From Prorocentrum cordatum (Eukaryota; Sar; Dinophyceae; Prorocentrales; Prorocentraceae), in NCBI GenBank assembly GCA_963575745.1, contig CAUYUJ010000348.1:429210-493209 (forward strand): a stretch of DNA of 64,000 bases, read 5' to 3'. Below the pieces are notes generated by a model, which saw nothing but the letters and a program-made list of their open reading frames with translations, did no database searches and had not been told where the DNA came from. The translations under genes and the position numbers were made by a program. Positions 1-10,223 of this stretch are shown piece after piece (the stretch's first letter is position 1; each line of letters begins with the position of its first letter).

Positions 1-120
1 AGGGTGAGAGGAGGAGGAGGGAGGGGGAGGGGGAGGAGGGGAGGAGGAGGAGGAGGAGCAGGAGGAGGAGGAGGTGTTAAAGTCGCCAAAGAGGAAGAGG
101 AGGACGAGGCGAGGCGCGAG
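1..120. repeat. GGA-rich purine tract
   Basis: Almost pure purine on the plus strand, built from GGA and GGGGA. The open frame through it is Gly/Arg/Glu low complexity and is not a gene. Confidence 0.85.
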
Positions 121-924
121 GCGATCCACATAAGGGGGTGGTCGTCCAACTTCAGCCGTGCCACGAGAAAGGTCCCCCTGCGTGAGTTGTACGCAGCAAG
201 GGCCCGACGGCCCTTCGACATCGTACCGAAGCCACTGCCAGGGCCTGCGCAGGGGCGGATCACGCGGCCTCCCCTTCACTCCCTCCCCCTCCCCCCCTTC
301 CACCACAGGCTAGCGTGCGGCCCGTTCACAGGGGGCCCTGCATCGCCAGTCAGTAGCTCCCCGACGAAACCAAGGGGCGCGGCACCTCTGGCACTGCGTT
401 GCCAATGGCGCGCGCGAGCGGGCCTGCGCAAGAAGGAGGGTTCCCTGAGCCCCTCTTTAACTCGCGAGGCAGATTCCTCTCTGCATCCTGCGGAGAAGAG
501 GACCGAGGACGAGAGACTAAGAGACGAGAGGGGGGAACGCTGGGCGAGAAGGCCTGCGCTCCGAGATGCCCTCGCCAGTGCGTGCGGCTCCCCCTTCGAG
601 GCATATGCCGTATTCTCCTCCGCGCCAGACGCGCTCAGTTGAACCCCTGCGCTTTCTCGTTCTGAAAGAGCCCAACCTTCGGGGGGTAGCAGTTGCGCGC
701 TTGTCTCCCATGCTGGCAAGAACTCCAATGGATTCCCATTCGGGGGAAAAAAAAGCGAATTCCACTTCTGGCACAGGGTGACCTGCGCCGCTGGAAGCAA
801 ATACGTGCCGCAATTCCGCCGCAGACGAATACTGGCCAATATTGTTCCACATTGATGTCATAGATGCCGCCCAAAGTAAATTAGTCCGCTGCGCTTCCGC
901 GTCCGCTCTTCGATGACAGATCCT
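121..924. other. Unassigned stretch
   Basis: Mixed-composition sequence with overlapping open frames on both strands and no recognisable domain. An A8 run lies near 748. I see no repeat family shared with the rest of the window. Confidence 0.5.
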
Positions 925-1960
925 TCAACAGCTGTGTATTTTACCACTAAATAAGAAGTCAGAGGGAGCCCCCGTTGGGAAATGTTGCCAGTCCGTTTGC
1001 TTCAGTTGCCTACTCATTCTCCACATCCTCCGCGCCTGAACAATTCCTGTGTGAAGCAAGAACACTCCAACGAATTCTCCAATGGACATCCCCCCTTCCG
1101 TGCGCAGCGTTTGCAAGACGCCCTTAGTGATTCCTTCGTGGGTCGCAGCAACACTGAAAAATCCCAGAAACTGTGCGATCTCAGGGTCATCGCTGAGGAC
1201 CATCGCGTGTCGAAGTTCGTCGTCGGCACCAGTCGGTGGCCTCTGAACCTTGGGGCATCCATCTCCCCAGACCTCCTTCGCTCTCCGACGAGCAAACGAG
1301 TCGATCCTTTGGGACAGCGTTTCCACATAATCCGGTTGGCCTCCATATTTCCACACCTCCTTCTCGTTCGTCTCACCGCGGGGGTCCATGGGTTTTCGAG
1401 GTCCACCATCGGCAGAAGCCAGTGACCTCCGAACCTCGGGGCCTCCATCTTCCCTCTTCGGCGCCTGCTTTCGTCTGCGCCGCGGCCACGGGGCTCTCTC
1501 TGCGCTTCTGGCGCTGCAGCGCTTCGACTCGGCACCTCCCGAAACGACTCGAGTGCAGCGGCCCCCCTCAGGGGGGAGCAGGTGACCACGGCTGTCCAGG
1601 ATTTGCCCTCGATTTTGCCCGGCGGCGAACAAACGAATGCGAAGCAGGGCCAATCGGATTCCACTGGCGGAACTGATCCTCGATCTCCTGTGACAGCGTT
1701 TCCAATCGGGAGGATCTGCTACTGGTTGAGGCGGGCTGCTCCTGGGCCCGTGTGGGCACAGGCGCTGAGGGGAGCCGAGGCGGCTCTGCTAACTCCCCTG
1801 GCAGCTTTTCCCCCTGGGCCCCACACGACGCAGGGGGAGGGGTGAGCCGAGCAAGCTCTACAAACTCCCCCGCTGCCGTATGCCCTCTCCTTTCGTGTAC
1901 CTTGCTGCAGTTCGCCTCGATGTCCGTTCCCTGGACTTGAGCAACCATCTGTTCACACAT
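925..1960 (-). CDS. Candidate coding region of unknown function, frame-broken
   Basis: Two overlapping minus-strand frames (1653 to 925 and 1960 to 1568) read more like protein than their surroundings. The lower frame contains PEIAQFLGFFSVAATHEG followed by a mixed hydrophobic and basic stretch ending at a stop at 925. A motif of the form ETLSQ...RRRAK occurs in both frames (around 1700 and 1310), so a segment of about 390 bp seems to be an old tandem duplicate. A second internal repeat, EVWGDGCPKV and related, recurs in the lower frame. The frames are not continuous, so either an intron or a frameshift lies between them. I recognise no family. It could be the 5' part of a retroelement or a host exon. 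Confidence 0.35.
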
Positions 1961-2935
1961 TGCAATCCTGCGGAGGAGGAGGAAAGAAAGACCTCCTCAT
2001 CCTCCCTTCTCCCGCGTCCTGCATGCGGTACCGGTGGTGGAAACGTTACCTGTCACGGGGAAAAGGTCGGGACTTCTCAGGGACCCGCATCGGAAAATCA
2101 AGGCGTCGCACGCCGGAGTGCGCGCCGTCGCCGTGGTCGCACCTGTCGCCGTCGCCGGCCCCCGTCTCCCCCATGGCCCCGAGATCTGGGCATTGTAACT
2201 TTTTCTGGTCGTGATTCGTTCGCAAGGCTGCGCAATGTTTTCCGCAACGACGGATCGCATGGAGTGCCAGACGTACTCGTCGTCGCCGCCGTCACCTTCG
2301 CCATCGCCGTCGCCGTCGCCGTCCCCGCCGCCATCGCCGTCACCGTCGCCGTCTCCGTCCTCTGCAGGGAGATGGAGCGCGGCGGAAGAAGTCAGCCTGG
2401 CCTCCCTGCTCGCCGCCGAGACTGCTCGACGATGATGTCGAGAAAGGCTCCACTCAGAGGGTGTCGCTGTCTACCGTCGAAATCCACAGTAAGCACGGGC
2501 TGCTTCATCAAGGCTGCCCTTGCATCCCTTCCTCTCCTTCTTCGCCCCATCCTGAATCAATGTTGACGTCCAAAGAACTCCCAATGGGCAAACGGGATCT
2601 CCGCGGGTCTTGTATCCTTGCCTTGAATCCTTACTTTGTTTGTTGACTGTGCTGCAAGTGCCTCTTGTCGGGCCCCCCGTCCTGCAGGGAGGAGGGGGCG
2701 CTCCTGCAAGGAGGGTGGGGTGGGGGGGCGCGAGAAAGGTTCTGCAGCTGCTGCTCTTCCTCCTCTTCTCCTCCTCAACTTTCGCTGGACTTTGAGCGGG
2801 ACGCGGAGCGTCAGAAACAATCCTCCTCCTCCTTTCTACTTCAGATAGAAGGGGCAAACATTGGCAAGGACACCGTAGCGCTCGACAACAAACATGTTCG
2901 GCCGATTCTAGGCGAAGGGCAACATAGTACCTCCT
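1961..2935. other. Unassigned stretch with a GTC/GCC tract
   Basis: 2278-2362 is a cryptic GTC/GCC simple repeat. The rest is mixed sequence with TCC-rich islands (2755-2845). Open frames here are Ser/Pro or Arg rich and lack domains. Confidence 0.5.
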
Positions 2936-2988
2936 CCTTCTCCTCCTCCTCCTCCTCCTCCTCCTCCTCCTCCTCCTCCTCCTCTTCC
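2936..2988. repeat. (TCC)n microsatellite
   Basis: About 17 nearly perfect TCC units. The antisense frame is a poly-Glu run. Confidence 0.9.
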
Positions 2989-3317
2989 TTCGAGCTACGC
3001 TGCACGAAGGGGGTGGGCGCGACTTGGCAGGAGCGGTCGCCAGGCCAGGGTCCATCTGGGGCTCGCCCTGGAAGACCCAGTGGGAGCCCCCAGGGTGCCA
3101 ACATCTGCTCCCCGCACGGCTGCTCGTGGTGGAGCAGCGCGGCCCGTTCGGGCCAGGAGGACGCGCGTTACGCCGACGGACCTCGCCCCGCTCAAACCTG
3201 CACGGAATATGAGCTCCGCCAACTTCCAAGAGGATGGGGCTTGGGGGGCGCTGAGGGCAAGGAGCTCGGAAGGGCCACGTGCTGAAAGAGAGCGTTGCCC
3301 CAGAACTCTGTGGGTAT

Positions 3318-3520
3318 CCGTCGGTCGAAAGAAGTGGGTAGAAACATGAAGTAGGAGGGCGTCGGAAGTAGATTGAGCTTCCGCACGCCCCCTGAAGAGG
3401 AAGGACAATGTGAAACCAGTCGATCGTTGAAGTAGGACGGCGCCTAAAGTAGATGGGGATCTGAACATCAAAAAATGCATAGTTTCAACACTGACGTGTA
3501 TCCGGAAGACTCCAGGAAGC
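3318..3520 (+). repeat. Family 5 repeat, uninterrupted copy
   Basis: Matches 5899-6290 across about 200 bp, including the GTAGAAACAT, AGTAGGAGGGCG and CTGAAGAGGAAGGA segments. This copy lacks the 185-bp element that interrupts the 6-kb copy, so it works as an empty-site control: it reads CGGTCGAAAGA-AGTGGGTAG with no insertion. Motifs of the type AAGTAGGGCGGAAAT also recur in the element at 55364-55623. Confidence 0.75.
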
Positions 3521-3603
3521 GAGGGATGAGCAGCAGCAGGAGTTGATTACTTCTCTGCACATCGCATGGACCGGCGTCTGTCGGGCGCTGGAGGCGCTAA
3601 AGA

Positions 3604-3965
3604 AAAGGAGGGGAGAAGGAGGAGAAAGGAGAGGAGGAGGAGGAGGAGGGGGAAGAGGAGAGGAGGGAGGGAGGGCATGGAGGAGGAAGAGGAGGAGGGG
3701 GAGGAGGAGGAGGAGGAGGAGGAGGAGGGAGGAGGAGGAGGAGGAGGAGGAGGAGGAGGGCCAGCAGGAGGAGCAGGAGCAGGCGAGGCGAGCGCGCTGT
3801 ACAGCCAGTATCGGGACTATTGCTGGCCTGCTCGAGGGAGACGAGGGAGGGAGGGCGGGATAGGGAGGGATAGGGATGGATAGGGAGGGGTAGGGGAGAA
3901 TACAGAGGGATAGGGAGGGACAGAGAGGCTGGGAGGGAGGGAGGGAGGGAGGGAGGAGGAGCAGG
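3604..3965. repeat. GGA tract and GGGATA minisatellite
   Basis: 3604-3775 is GGA-rich. After a short unique bridge, 3835-3965 is built from GGGA and GGGATA units. No gene is visible. Confidence 0.85.
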
Positions 3966-4006
3966 CGGGGAAGGGAGGACGAGGAGGAGGAGGTGTTGAA
4001 GGAGGA

Positions 4007-4252
4007 GTATGGGTGCTGGTGGCGGTGGTGGTGGTGGTGGTGGTGGTGGGGGTGGTGGTGGTGGTCGTGGTGGTGGTGGTGGTCGTGGTGGTGGTGGTGG
4101 TGGTGGTGGTGTTGTTGGTGGTGGTGGTGGTGGTCGTGGTGGTGGTGGTGGTGGTGGTGGTGGTGGTGGTCGTGGTGGTGTTGGTGGTGGTGGTGGTGGT
4201 GGTGGTGGTGGTGGTGGTGGTGGTGGTGGTGTTGTTGGTGGTGGTGGTGGTG
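4007..4252. repeat. (GGT)n array
   Basis: About 80 GGT units with occasional CGT or GTT. The downstream flank GGCTTGGGTAAGCATTGGG is shared with 30987-31008 after an unrelated purine tract. Confidence 0.92.
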
Positions 4253-4439
4253 GCTTGGGTAAGCATTGGGTGCGGCCGCGGGCACGGCCCCTTTAGCGAC
4301 ACCTCCCACTCAGGCATGGCTGGGGGGGGCAGCTCGCCACCTGTCGCGGGGGGGTGGGGGGGGAGAAGGCTGCGAGAGCGGCCCTGCGCCCCCCGACCCC
4401 CATGCCAATGCCCTCCGCCGCCTCCCCCTCGGCCTCCTC

Positions 4440-4645
4440 CCTGGAGCAGGGACCGACAGTCCCGGCATTCCTGCAGGCCTGCCACGACATGCTCTTAGAA
4501 CCCAGAAACTGTTCCAAGAACACAGAGCAGTGCTCTTAGAACGTCAGCCCGAGGTGTTAAAACAGGACAGGCTCAGCCGGACATGTCCTAAGAACACTCC
4601 GTGCAAACCACAAGAGGTTCTTAGAACGTTCTTTGGTGGGCCTAT
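4440..4645 (+). repeat. Family 8 repeat, copy 1
   Basis: About 200 bp matching 37615-37815 in the same orientation. Shared blocks include GAGCAGGGACCGACAGTCCC, TCTTAGAACCCAGAA, TCCTAAGAACA and AGGTTCTTAGA. The motif TTCTTAGAAC recurs and is partly palindromic. No coding potential. Confidence 0.75.
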
Positions 4646-4656
4646 ATAAACGGGGC

Positions 4657-4788
4657 CCTGGGGCACACACACACACACAAATAACCGGATTCCCCATATT
4701 TTTCAAACATTTTCTGGGTTTCTGTCTTCCCCCCCACGTCCCACATCTTCCCATAAGGTGTCTGTGTGTGTTTCTTCCCCTCCTGACT
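4657..4788 (-). mobile_element. Family 4 element, copy 1
   Basis: Diverged copy of an element of about 150 bp. Read on the minus strand it opens with CAGGAGGGG and closes with GTGTGTGCCCCAG. It lacks part of the internal CCCATATTTTCCCATATTTT block. Confidence 0.65.
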
Positions 4789-4808
4789 ATAGGCGAGCCA
4801 AGAAGCTT

Positions 4809-4993
4809 CCCAGACCCCCGACGTCATGATTTTTTCATGACGCGACCCCCAGAAGTCCCGACCCATTCCCTGGGACCGGTTTTTCGTCCTGAGTCGTTTT
4901 TTGACGGTCCCGAGGCCCGGCGAGGGCCCCCGGAGGCCGAAAATAGCGAAAAACCTCCCGTCGTGATTTTTTCACGACGCGAGGAGGTCTGGG
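4809..4993 (+). mobile_element. Family 1 element (185 bp), TSD TT
   Basis: Runs from CCCAGACC to GGTCTGGG. Each end carries its own hairpin: a GACGTCATGA / TCATGACGC pair at the left and a CGTCGTGA / TCACGACG pair at the right, both around a T-rich loop. The flanking dinucleotide is TT on both sides. No coding capacity. Confidence 0.9.
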
Positions 4994-5157
4994 TTCGCCA
5001 CTGCTTGACTCCCCCCCCTTTTCGGGCCGCGCCCCCCCGGATCGCACCGCGGCGCCTCCCCGACGGGCCGAGGCGGCCGCACATCGTGCGCGCGGGCCGG
5101 GGCTCTCTGCGCGTCGCCCCCTCCGCCATCGGCTGCATGCCAAGAGTGACCTTGGGC

Positions 5158-5350
5158 CTAAGTCGGGCCTGTCCCCCTCCAGGGGGATTTGCAACGAAAA
5201 ATGCAAGATACCCCAGAAATAATCCAAAAAAAATCCCCAAATAGTCTGGGGACTGTTTTTTTTAGTATTTCTGGACCTTTTTGGGGCATTTTGGGGGTAT
5301 TCTGCATTTTTCGTCGAAAACCCCCCTGTAGGGGGACACGCCCGACATAA
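5158..5350 (+). mobile_element. Family 2 element (193 bp)
   Basis: Near-perfect long inverted repeat. The arms carry the AAGTCGGGCCTGTCCCC end and GGGGGATTTTCGACGAAAA, around an A/T-rich centre with GTCTGGGGAC. Flanking octamers are CCTTGGGC and CCCTAGGC (6 of 8 identical), consistent with an aged 8-bp target-site duplication. Confidence 0.85.
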
Positions 5351-5519
5351 CCCTAGGCAGGAGTGGCATCTGGTGCGAGGCGCAGAGGGGGGCGCCGGGG
5401 GGGACCACCCCGAAGGCGCACGAGCCTCTGCCACCGCACCGCGCTCAGCGATCTGGGAGCCCCAGCGTGCTGGCGCCACAGGTCACTCTGGCGAAAGGCC
5501 ACTCCTACGTGTGGCCGAT

Positions 5520-5704
5520 CCCAGACCCCCGACGTAATGATTTTTTCATTACGTCGACCCCAGAGTTCTCGACCCCTTCCCCAGGACCAGTTTGTCATCC
5601 TGAGTCGTTTTTTGACGCTCCCGAAGCCCGGTGAGGGCCCCCAGAGGCCGAAAATGGCGAAAAACCTCCCGTCATGACTTTTTCATTACTCGAGGGGGTC
5701 TGGG
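5520..5704 (+). mobile_element. Family 1 element (185 bp), TSD AT
   Basis: Complete copy with both terminal hairpins. AT flanks both ends. Confidence 0.9.
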
Positions 5705-5906
5705 ATGGGAGCTCATCCCGCGGCCTTCCAGGAACAGAACGCGGCAGAAGCATGGCCTCTCGGAGCTCCGCGCGGACTCCTTGCCTCGGCGCTGGGCCCC
5801 CCTCTGCCCGGAGCGCGGCGCGTCCCAGGGCGGCGCCCGCGGCGCCGCCAGGGGGGGTCCTGGGCGAGACGGCAGGGCGGGCCGGCCGTACCCATCGGTC
5901 GGAAGA

Positions 5907-6091
5907 CCCAGACCTCCTCGCGTCGTGAAAAAATCACGACGGGAGGTTTTTCGCTATTTTCGGCCTCTGGGGGCCCTCGCCGGGCCTCGGGAGCGTCAAA
6001 AAACGACTCAGGACGAAAAACCGGTCCCGGGGAAGGGGTCGGGACCTCTGGGGGTCGCGTCATGAAAAAATCATGACGTCGGGGGTCTGGG
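5907..6091 (-). mobile_element. Family 1 element (185 bp), TSD GA, inserted in family 5
   Basis: Complete copy in reverse orientation. It splits a family 5 repeat between CGGTCGGAAGA and AGTAGGTAG. GA is present on both sides here but only once at the matching point of the uninterrupted copy (about 3328), which directly shows a 2-bp duplication on insertion. Confidence 0.95.
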
Positions 6092-6290
6092 GAAGTAGGT
6101 AGAAACATAAAGTAGGAAGGCGCTGGAAATAGATTGGGCTTCCGCCCGCCTCCTGAAGAGGAAGGAAGAGGGAAGACCACTCGACTCTCGAAGCAGGAAG
6201 GCGCTGAAAGCAGATTGGAATCTGGGAATCCAAAAATACCTACTTTCAACGACCGGTGGGTACCTGAGACTTCCTCACCGATGATGGTGC
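6092..6290 (+). repeat. Family 5 repeat, interrupted copy
   Basis: Right part of the repeat described at 3318-3520. Its left part (5890-5906) lies on the far side of the 185-bp insertion. The stretch near 6286-6340 (CAGATCCAAGAAATCCG) also recurs at about 58337. Confidence 0.75.
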
Positions 6291-6582
6291 AGATCCAAGA
6301 AATCCGCGCGGAGCTCCGAAAGTTGATGGTTATGCAGTTTTTGGATCCTCGATGTCCCGCGCACGCGCGCCACCAGTGGCTCGCCTCTCGGGGAGCGGTC
6401 GCCAAAGACCACCGGACACAAACCGGCGTGCACCGAGGGCGGCCGCTGCCCTCGACCCAGCCCGCGCGGAAACACCTGGATCGGTCTGTCTCATCCCAGG
6501 GCCAGGCCGACGGCTTTCTGTTGCAGGTCAGTGGGAATCTGTTTTTTGCGACGCCGAACTCGCACAGACCAAGTTGAAGGTG

Positions 6583-6738
6583 CCCTGGGACACACAAATA
6601 AATGCACACAAATAAACATACTCCCCATATTTTCTTATATGTTCCGGGTTTTTGTCTTCCCGCCCAATTCCCATATGTTCCAATATATTCTGGGAATCGA
6701 CGAATAATTGTGTCTGTGTGTTTTTTTCCCTCCTGACA
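6583..6738 (-). mobile_element. Family 4 element, copy 2
   Basis: On the minus strand it starts GTCAGGAGGGAAAAA and ends TTTGTGTGTCCCAG. Internal blocks are ACACAATTATTCGTCGATTC and two CATAT-type T-rich segments. See 61018-61165 for the exon context that makes this family interesting. Confidence 0.75.
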
Positions 6739-7093
6739 AATGGCAGGACAACGCGAACAAGCCTTTCCTACAAGTGGACCGGCCACGAATCGCCCCCACC
6801 TACAACACCGAAGCCGACACCGCCGTTGCCAACATCGCCGCTCCCGTGCCCGCTGGCGCGCCTCCCCCAAGAACATGGGGCCCTCTGCCGGCCGACGTGA
6901 CGAGCGTTCGAGGGCGACCCCCCCAGGCTGCACAGGAACATCCAACAAGCACGAAGAGCATCAGGGCTTGGTGCATCACCGATCTCAACCACCTTTCGCT
7001 GGCGACGCGCTTCGGACTCTGGGCCCTCTTCTGGGCCAAAAGGCTGCGGTGCCCCACGCGCGTGCCGTGCAGCGCACGAGCAAGGCAGCAAGA
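6739..7093. other. Unassigned stretch between elements
   Basis: Mixed GC-rich sequence between a family 4 and a family 3 element. Several frames are open, but I recognise none of them. Confidence 0.45.
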
Positions 7094-7286
7094 TCGGGAG
7101 CGGCCAAGAGGGGGGTGTCCAAAGGGGGGGTGCAAATCATGACCGGCGGCACGTGCGCGGCCCAGCGGGGGGGGCCAGGGACGCAATGAAATAAGAACAG
7201 GCGCCATGAAATCTGGGGAAATATCATGGCCCCCGCCATGATACCCACCCACCCCTAGTCATCACCCCCCTCTTCGCCGCCCCCGA
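7094..7286 (+). mobile_element. Family 3 element (193 bp), TSD CAAGA
   Basis: Inverted ends TCGGGAGCGGCCAAGAGGGG and its approximate complement. Internal blocks include CCGGCGGCACGTGCGCGGCC and AAATATCATGGCC. Flanked on both sides by CAAGA, a perfect 5-bp direct repeat. Confidence 0.85.
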
Positions 7287-7468
7287 CAAGAGGTCAAGGT
7301 TTTTGTCACCCCTCCCCGGACCGACCTCGATCTCGACGACACGCGACGGCCGAGGGCAGGCGCGCTCCTTTTCTACCCTGCAAGCACAAACGGCTGCGGT
7401 ACAGAGCCGCAGTGCCAGGGCGTGGCGAGGAAGGCAGCGAGAGAGGCACGTGTAAGATGAGGCGGAGA
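7287..7468. other. Possible exon-bearing gap
   Basis: Between a family 3 and a family 1 element. A plus-strand frame (7293-7445) reads with mixed composition, including GALLFYPASTNGCG. No convincing splice sites or family were identified, so no gene is called. Confidence 0.25.
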
Positions 7469-7653
7469 CCCAGACCCCCGACGTCATGATTTTTTCATGA
7501 CGCGGCCCCCAGAGGTCTCGACCCCTTCCCTGGGACCGGTTTGTCGTTCTGAGTCGTTTTCTGACGGTCCCGAGGCCCGGTAAGGGCCCCTGGAGGCCGA
7601 AAATGGCGAAAAACCTCCCGTGGTGATTTTTTCACGACGCGAGGAGGTCTGGG
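7469..7653 (+). mobile_element. Family 1 element (185 bp), TSD GA
   Basis: Complete copy with both terminal hairpins, flanked by GA on both sides. Confidence 0.9.
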
Positions 7654-7865
7654 GAGGAGCATATTTACTTCTCGGGCATCGGCCCGGCCGTGCCCCGGAT
7701 CTCCCGGCACGCCGGCGTCTCCCCGTGCTCCCCTTCACCGCCCGCCCGCCGCCTCGTCGAGGGCGGGGCGCGCCGGGGAGGCGGGGCCTTCCTTGCCGGG
7801 CGGGCGGGCCGCGTGCTGGAGGGGTGCTGGGCTGTGGCGTTGTGGTGCGCGGAGCCGCCTCGTCT

Positions 7866-8050
7866 CCCAGACCTCCTCGCGTCGTGAAAAAATCACGACG
7901 GGAGGTTTTTCGCCATTTTCGGCCTCTGGGGGCCCTCGCCAGGCCTCGGGAGCGTCAAAAAACGACTCAGGGCGAAGAACCGGTCCCGGGGAATGGGTCG
8001 GGACCTCTGGGGGTCGCGTCATGAAAAAATCATGACGTCGGGGGTCTGGG
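7866..8050 (-). mobile_element. Family 1 element (185 bp), TSD CT
   Basis: Complete reverse-orientation copy flanked by CT on both sides. It ends 12 bp before the candidate exon at 8063-8215. Confidence 0.9.
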
Positions 8051-8062
8051 CTCGACGCGCAG

Positions 8063-8215
8063 CCCGTCCATGCCGTCACGGCCCACGTCCTGCTGAGCTG
8101 CTCGTCGGAGTTCTCTGAGCTGCTCTTCGCGCTTGTCGTGGCTGGCCCCGCGGTCATCGTGTGGCGCATCCCCGCTCGGGAGCCGATTGTGCCAGACAGA
8201 GCTTCGAGAGAATTG
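8063..8215 (+). CDS. Candidate exon with a hydrophobic segment
   Basis: A 153-nt open frame (51 codons, phase 0 at both ends) lies between CGCGCAG| and |GTACGT, a strong donor match. The translation includes LLSCSSEFSELLFALVVAG and then VIVWRIPAREPIVP. This could be a membrane segment followed by a polar tail. The family 1 element just upstream would sit in the preceding intron. I do not recognise a family. The call rests on splice signals and composition only. Confidence 0.4.
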
Positions 8216-8528
8216 GTACGTAATGCGCTTCGCCGCTTCTGTTCATGACGACGACCTTAAGTGGCTACCCCATTGTGACGATACTGACTGAAGTACCGCA
8301 TGCTTCCGACGAGTGTCGCAGTATCGTGAATGTCGCGTCCCTCTCGTCGCGCTTCTTTGTGCCGCCCCTCCTGTTCCCCCTTGTCTACCTCTCACTCCCT
8401 CTCTCGCAGCTCCTGTTCCCCCTTGTCTCCCTCTCACTCCCTCTCTCGCAGTCTCTCTCCCTCTCTCTCTCTCGCTGTCTCTCTCTCTCTCGTTCTCGCG
8501 TAAGCGCGTGTTCCGATGTCAAGTCCAA
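8216..8528. other. Unassigned stretch with a CT-rich end
   Basis: Would be intron if the exon at 8063 is real. 8385-8500 is CTCTCTC rich and contains a tandem repeat of CCTGTTCCCCCTTGTC. Confidence 0.5.
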
Positions 8529-8632
8529 CTCCTCCTCCTCCTCCTCCTCCTCCTCCTCCTCCTTCTCCTCCCTCCTCCTCCTCCTCCTCCTCCTCCTCCT
8601 CCTCCTTCTCCTTCTCCTCCTCCTCCTCCTGT
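8529..8632. repeat. (TCC)n tract
   Basis: About 35 TCC/TTC units. A GTGTTGGAGGAGCGC repeat follows twice at 8631-8663. Confidence 0.9.
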
Positions 8633-8767
8633 GTTGGAGGAGCGCCTGTGTTGGAGGAGCGCTGGACTCGCTGGCGGCCTCGCAGAGGTCGGTCTGGCTC
8701 AGGCTCACCACCTCCGCGCACGGGCCGGCCAGACGAATGCAAGACACGGCTCGGCGGCTCCTCCCTC

Positions 8768-8954
8768 CCCAGACCCCCTCGCGCTGTGAAAAAATCACCA
8801 CGGGAGGTTCTTCGCTATATTTTCGGCCTCCAGGGGCCCGTACCGGGCCTCGGGACCGTCAGATAACGACTCAGAACGAAAAACCGGTCCTGGGGAAGGG
8901 GTCGAGACCTCCGGGGGCCGCGTCATGAAAAAACCATGACGTCGGGGGTCTGGG
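8768..8954 (-). mobile_element. Family 1 element (187 bp), TSD TC
   Basis: Complete copy flanked by TC on both sides. Small indels make it slightly longer than the family norm. Confidence 0.88.
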
Positions 8955-9150
8955 TCCGTCGACCCTCCCGCGAGGCGCCCAGCGCTGTGAAGAGCACAGG
9001 GCGCCACGGGCTCGGGCAGGACTCGAGAGGAAACGCACCACCACTCTCACTCTCGGCGCGGCGCTCCCGCTGGGGCAGGGGGGGGAATTGGACAGGCAGC
9101 CCAGGGCATCCCGGAGGCGGCCTCAGTGGCGGGCGAGCGAGCCACGGGCA

Positions 9151-9247
9151 TAACCTCCTCCTCCTCCTCCTCCTCCTGCTCCTCCTGCTCCTCCTGCTCC
9201 TCCTGCTCCTGCTCTTCCTCCTCTTCTTCCTCCTTCTCCTCCTCCGC
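9151..9247. repeat. TCC / TCCTGC tract
   Basis: TCC units with an interspersed hexamer variant. 9273-9325 carries a family 3-like fragment (GCCAAGAGAGGGGGGTCGCA). Confidence 0.85.
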
Positions 9248-9325
9248 TTCACCGGTCGTCGGGGGCCCGGCCAAGACGGGGGCAGCCAAGAGAGGGGGGG
9301 TCGCAAATGTGCGCGGACGAGGGGG

Positions 9326-9554
9326 GGACGGTTTGGGATGTTCTGCGAAGCACGGCGTGCGAGGGAGCGGGGACGCAGGGAGGAGGGAAAGACCCGCCAC
9401 CCCGAGGTTCCTGCTAGGGACCCCCCTCAGCCACCTCAGCCCCCCAAGGGGCGGACGAGGGGTGGGGGAACCAGGGGACGCATTGAAGGAGGAAGAGGTA
9501 CGTAGCCGTGAGGTCCGGGGAGACGTCTCTGCCCCCGTCAGGAGATCCGCCCCC
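9326..9554. other. Unassigned GC-rich stretch
   Basis: No repeat family or convincing exon seen. Confidence 0.4.
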
Positions 9555-9562
9555 GCCTAAAC

Positions 9563-9758
9563 TTAAGTCGGGCCTGTCCCCCTACAGAGGGATTTTCGAC
9601 GACAAATGAAACATACCCCCAGAAAAAATTGTAAAAAAAAACTCCAAAACAGTCTGGGGACCATCTTTTGAGTATTTGCTTGACCTCTTTGGGGTATGTT
9701 TGGGGTATTTTTTATGTCTCGTCGAAAATCCCCCTGTAGGGGGACAGGCCCGACTTAA
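9563..9758 (+). mobile_element. Family 2 element (196 bp)
   Basis: Best-preserved copy. Arms start TTAAGTCGGGCCTGTCCC and can pair over about 45 bp. Flanks are GCCTAAAC and GCCCAATC (6 of 8 identical). Confidence 0.88.
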
Positions 9759-9885
9759 GCCCAATCGCCACTCCCCTCTTGGCCGCCCCCGAGGCCGGGG
9801 GGCTCTCCCGGCAGCTCTGAGCGGCCCCTCGGGGCGCCCGGAGGCCACCCATATAAGTCGACGCCCCCCCCCCCCTGCGCCCGGG

Positions 9886-10048
9886 AGGAGGAGGAGGAGG
9901 AGGAGAAGGAGGAGGAGGAGAGGAGGAGGAGGAGGGAGGAGGTGGAGGAGGAGGAGGAGGGAGGGGGAGGAGGTGGAGGGGGAGGAGGAGGAGGAGGAGG
10001 AGGAGGAGGAGGAGGGGAGGAGGAGGAGAGGAGGAGGAGGAGGAGGCG
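9886..10048. repeat. GGA tract
   Basis: Purine-only plus strand. With 10224-10480 (TCC) it forms an inverted pair of simple repeats around a unique island at 10049-10223. Confidence 0.9.
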
Positions 10049-10223
10049 CACAGCCCTTCTCTCTGGCAGGGCGGCCGCCGTGCTGCCGTGCGGAGCGCCG
10101 AGTCGGAAAAGGCGGCGCTCTTTGTAGGGCCGCGGCGGGCCTCGGCCACTGGGGGTGCGTTCTCCGACCCAGCTGCGAGGAGCGGCCCAGAAGCCATAGG
10201 CCCCTCCCGGGCCCAAGGCGGTC

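Noticed and set aside
4013-4300. Poly-Val, poly-Gly and poly-Trp frames
   Set aside because: Pure GGT simple repeat in three frames.
5907-6091. Recurring peptide with MKKS, REVFRYFRP and similar in several places
   Set aside because: It is the translation of the family 1 element. The frame is not maintained between copies and there are no codon-level signs of selection.
7293-7445. Possible oxygenase-like exon (GALLFYP motif)
   Set aside because: One short motif without splice borders or iron-binding residues is not enough for a functional call.
7469-7520. Hairpin plus T run as an intrinsic transcription terminator
   Set aside because: The T run is the loop of the hairpin, not a tail after it, and the sequence is a transposable-element end in a eukaryotic setting.
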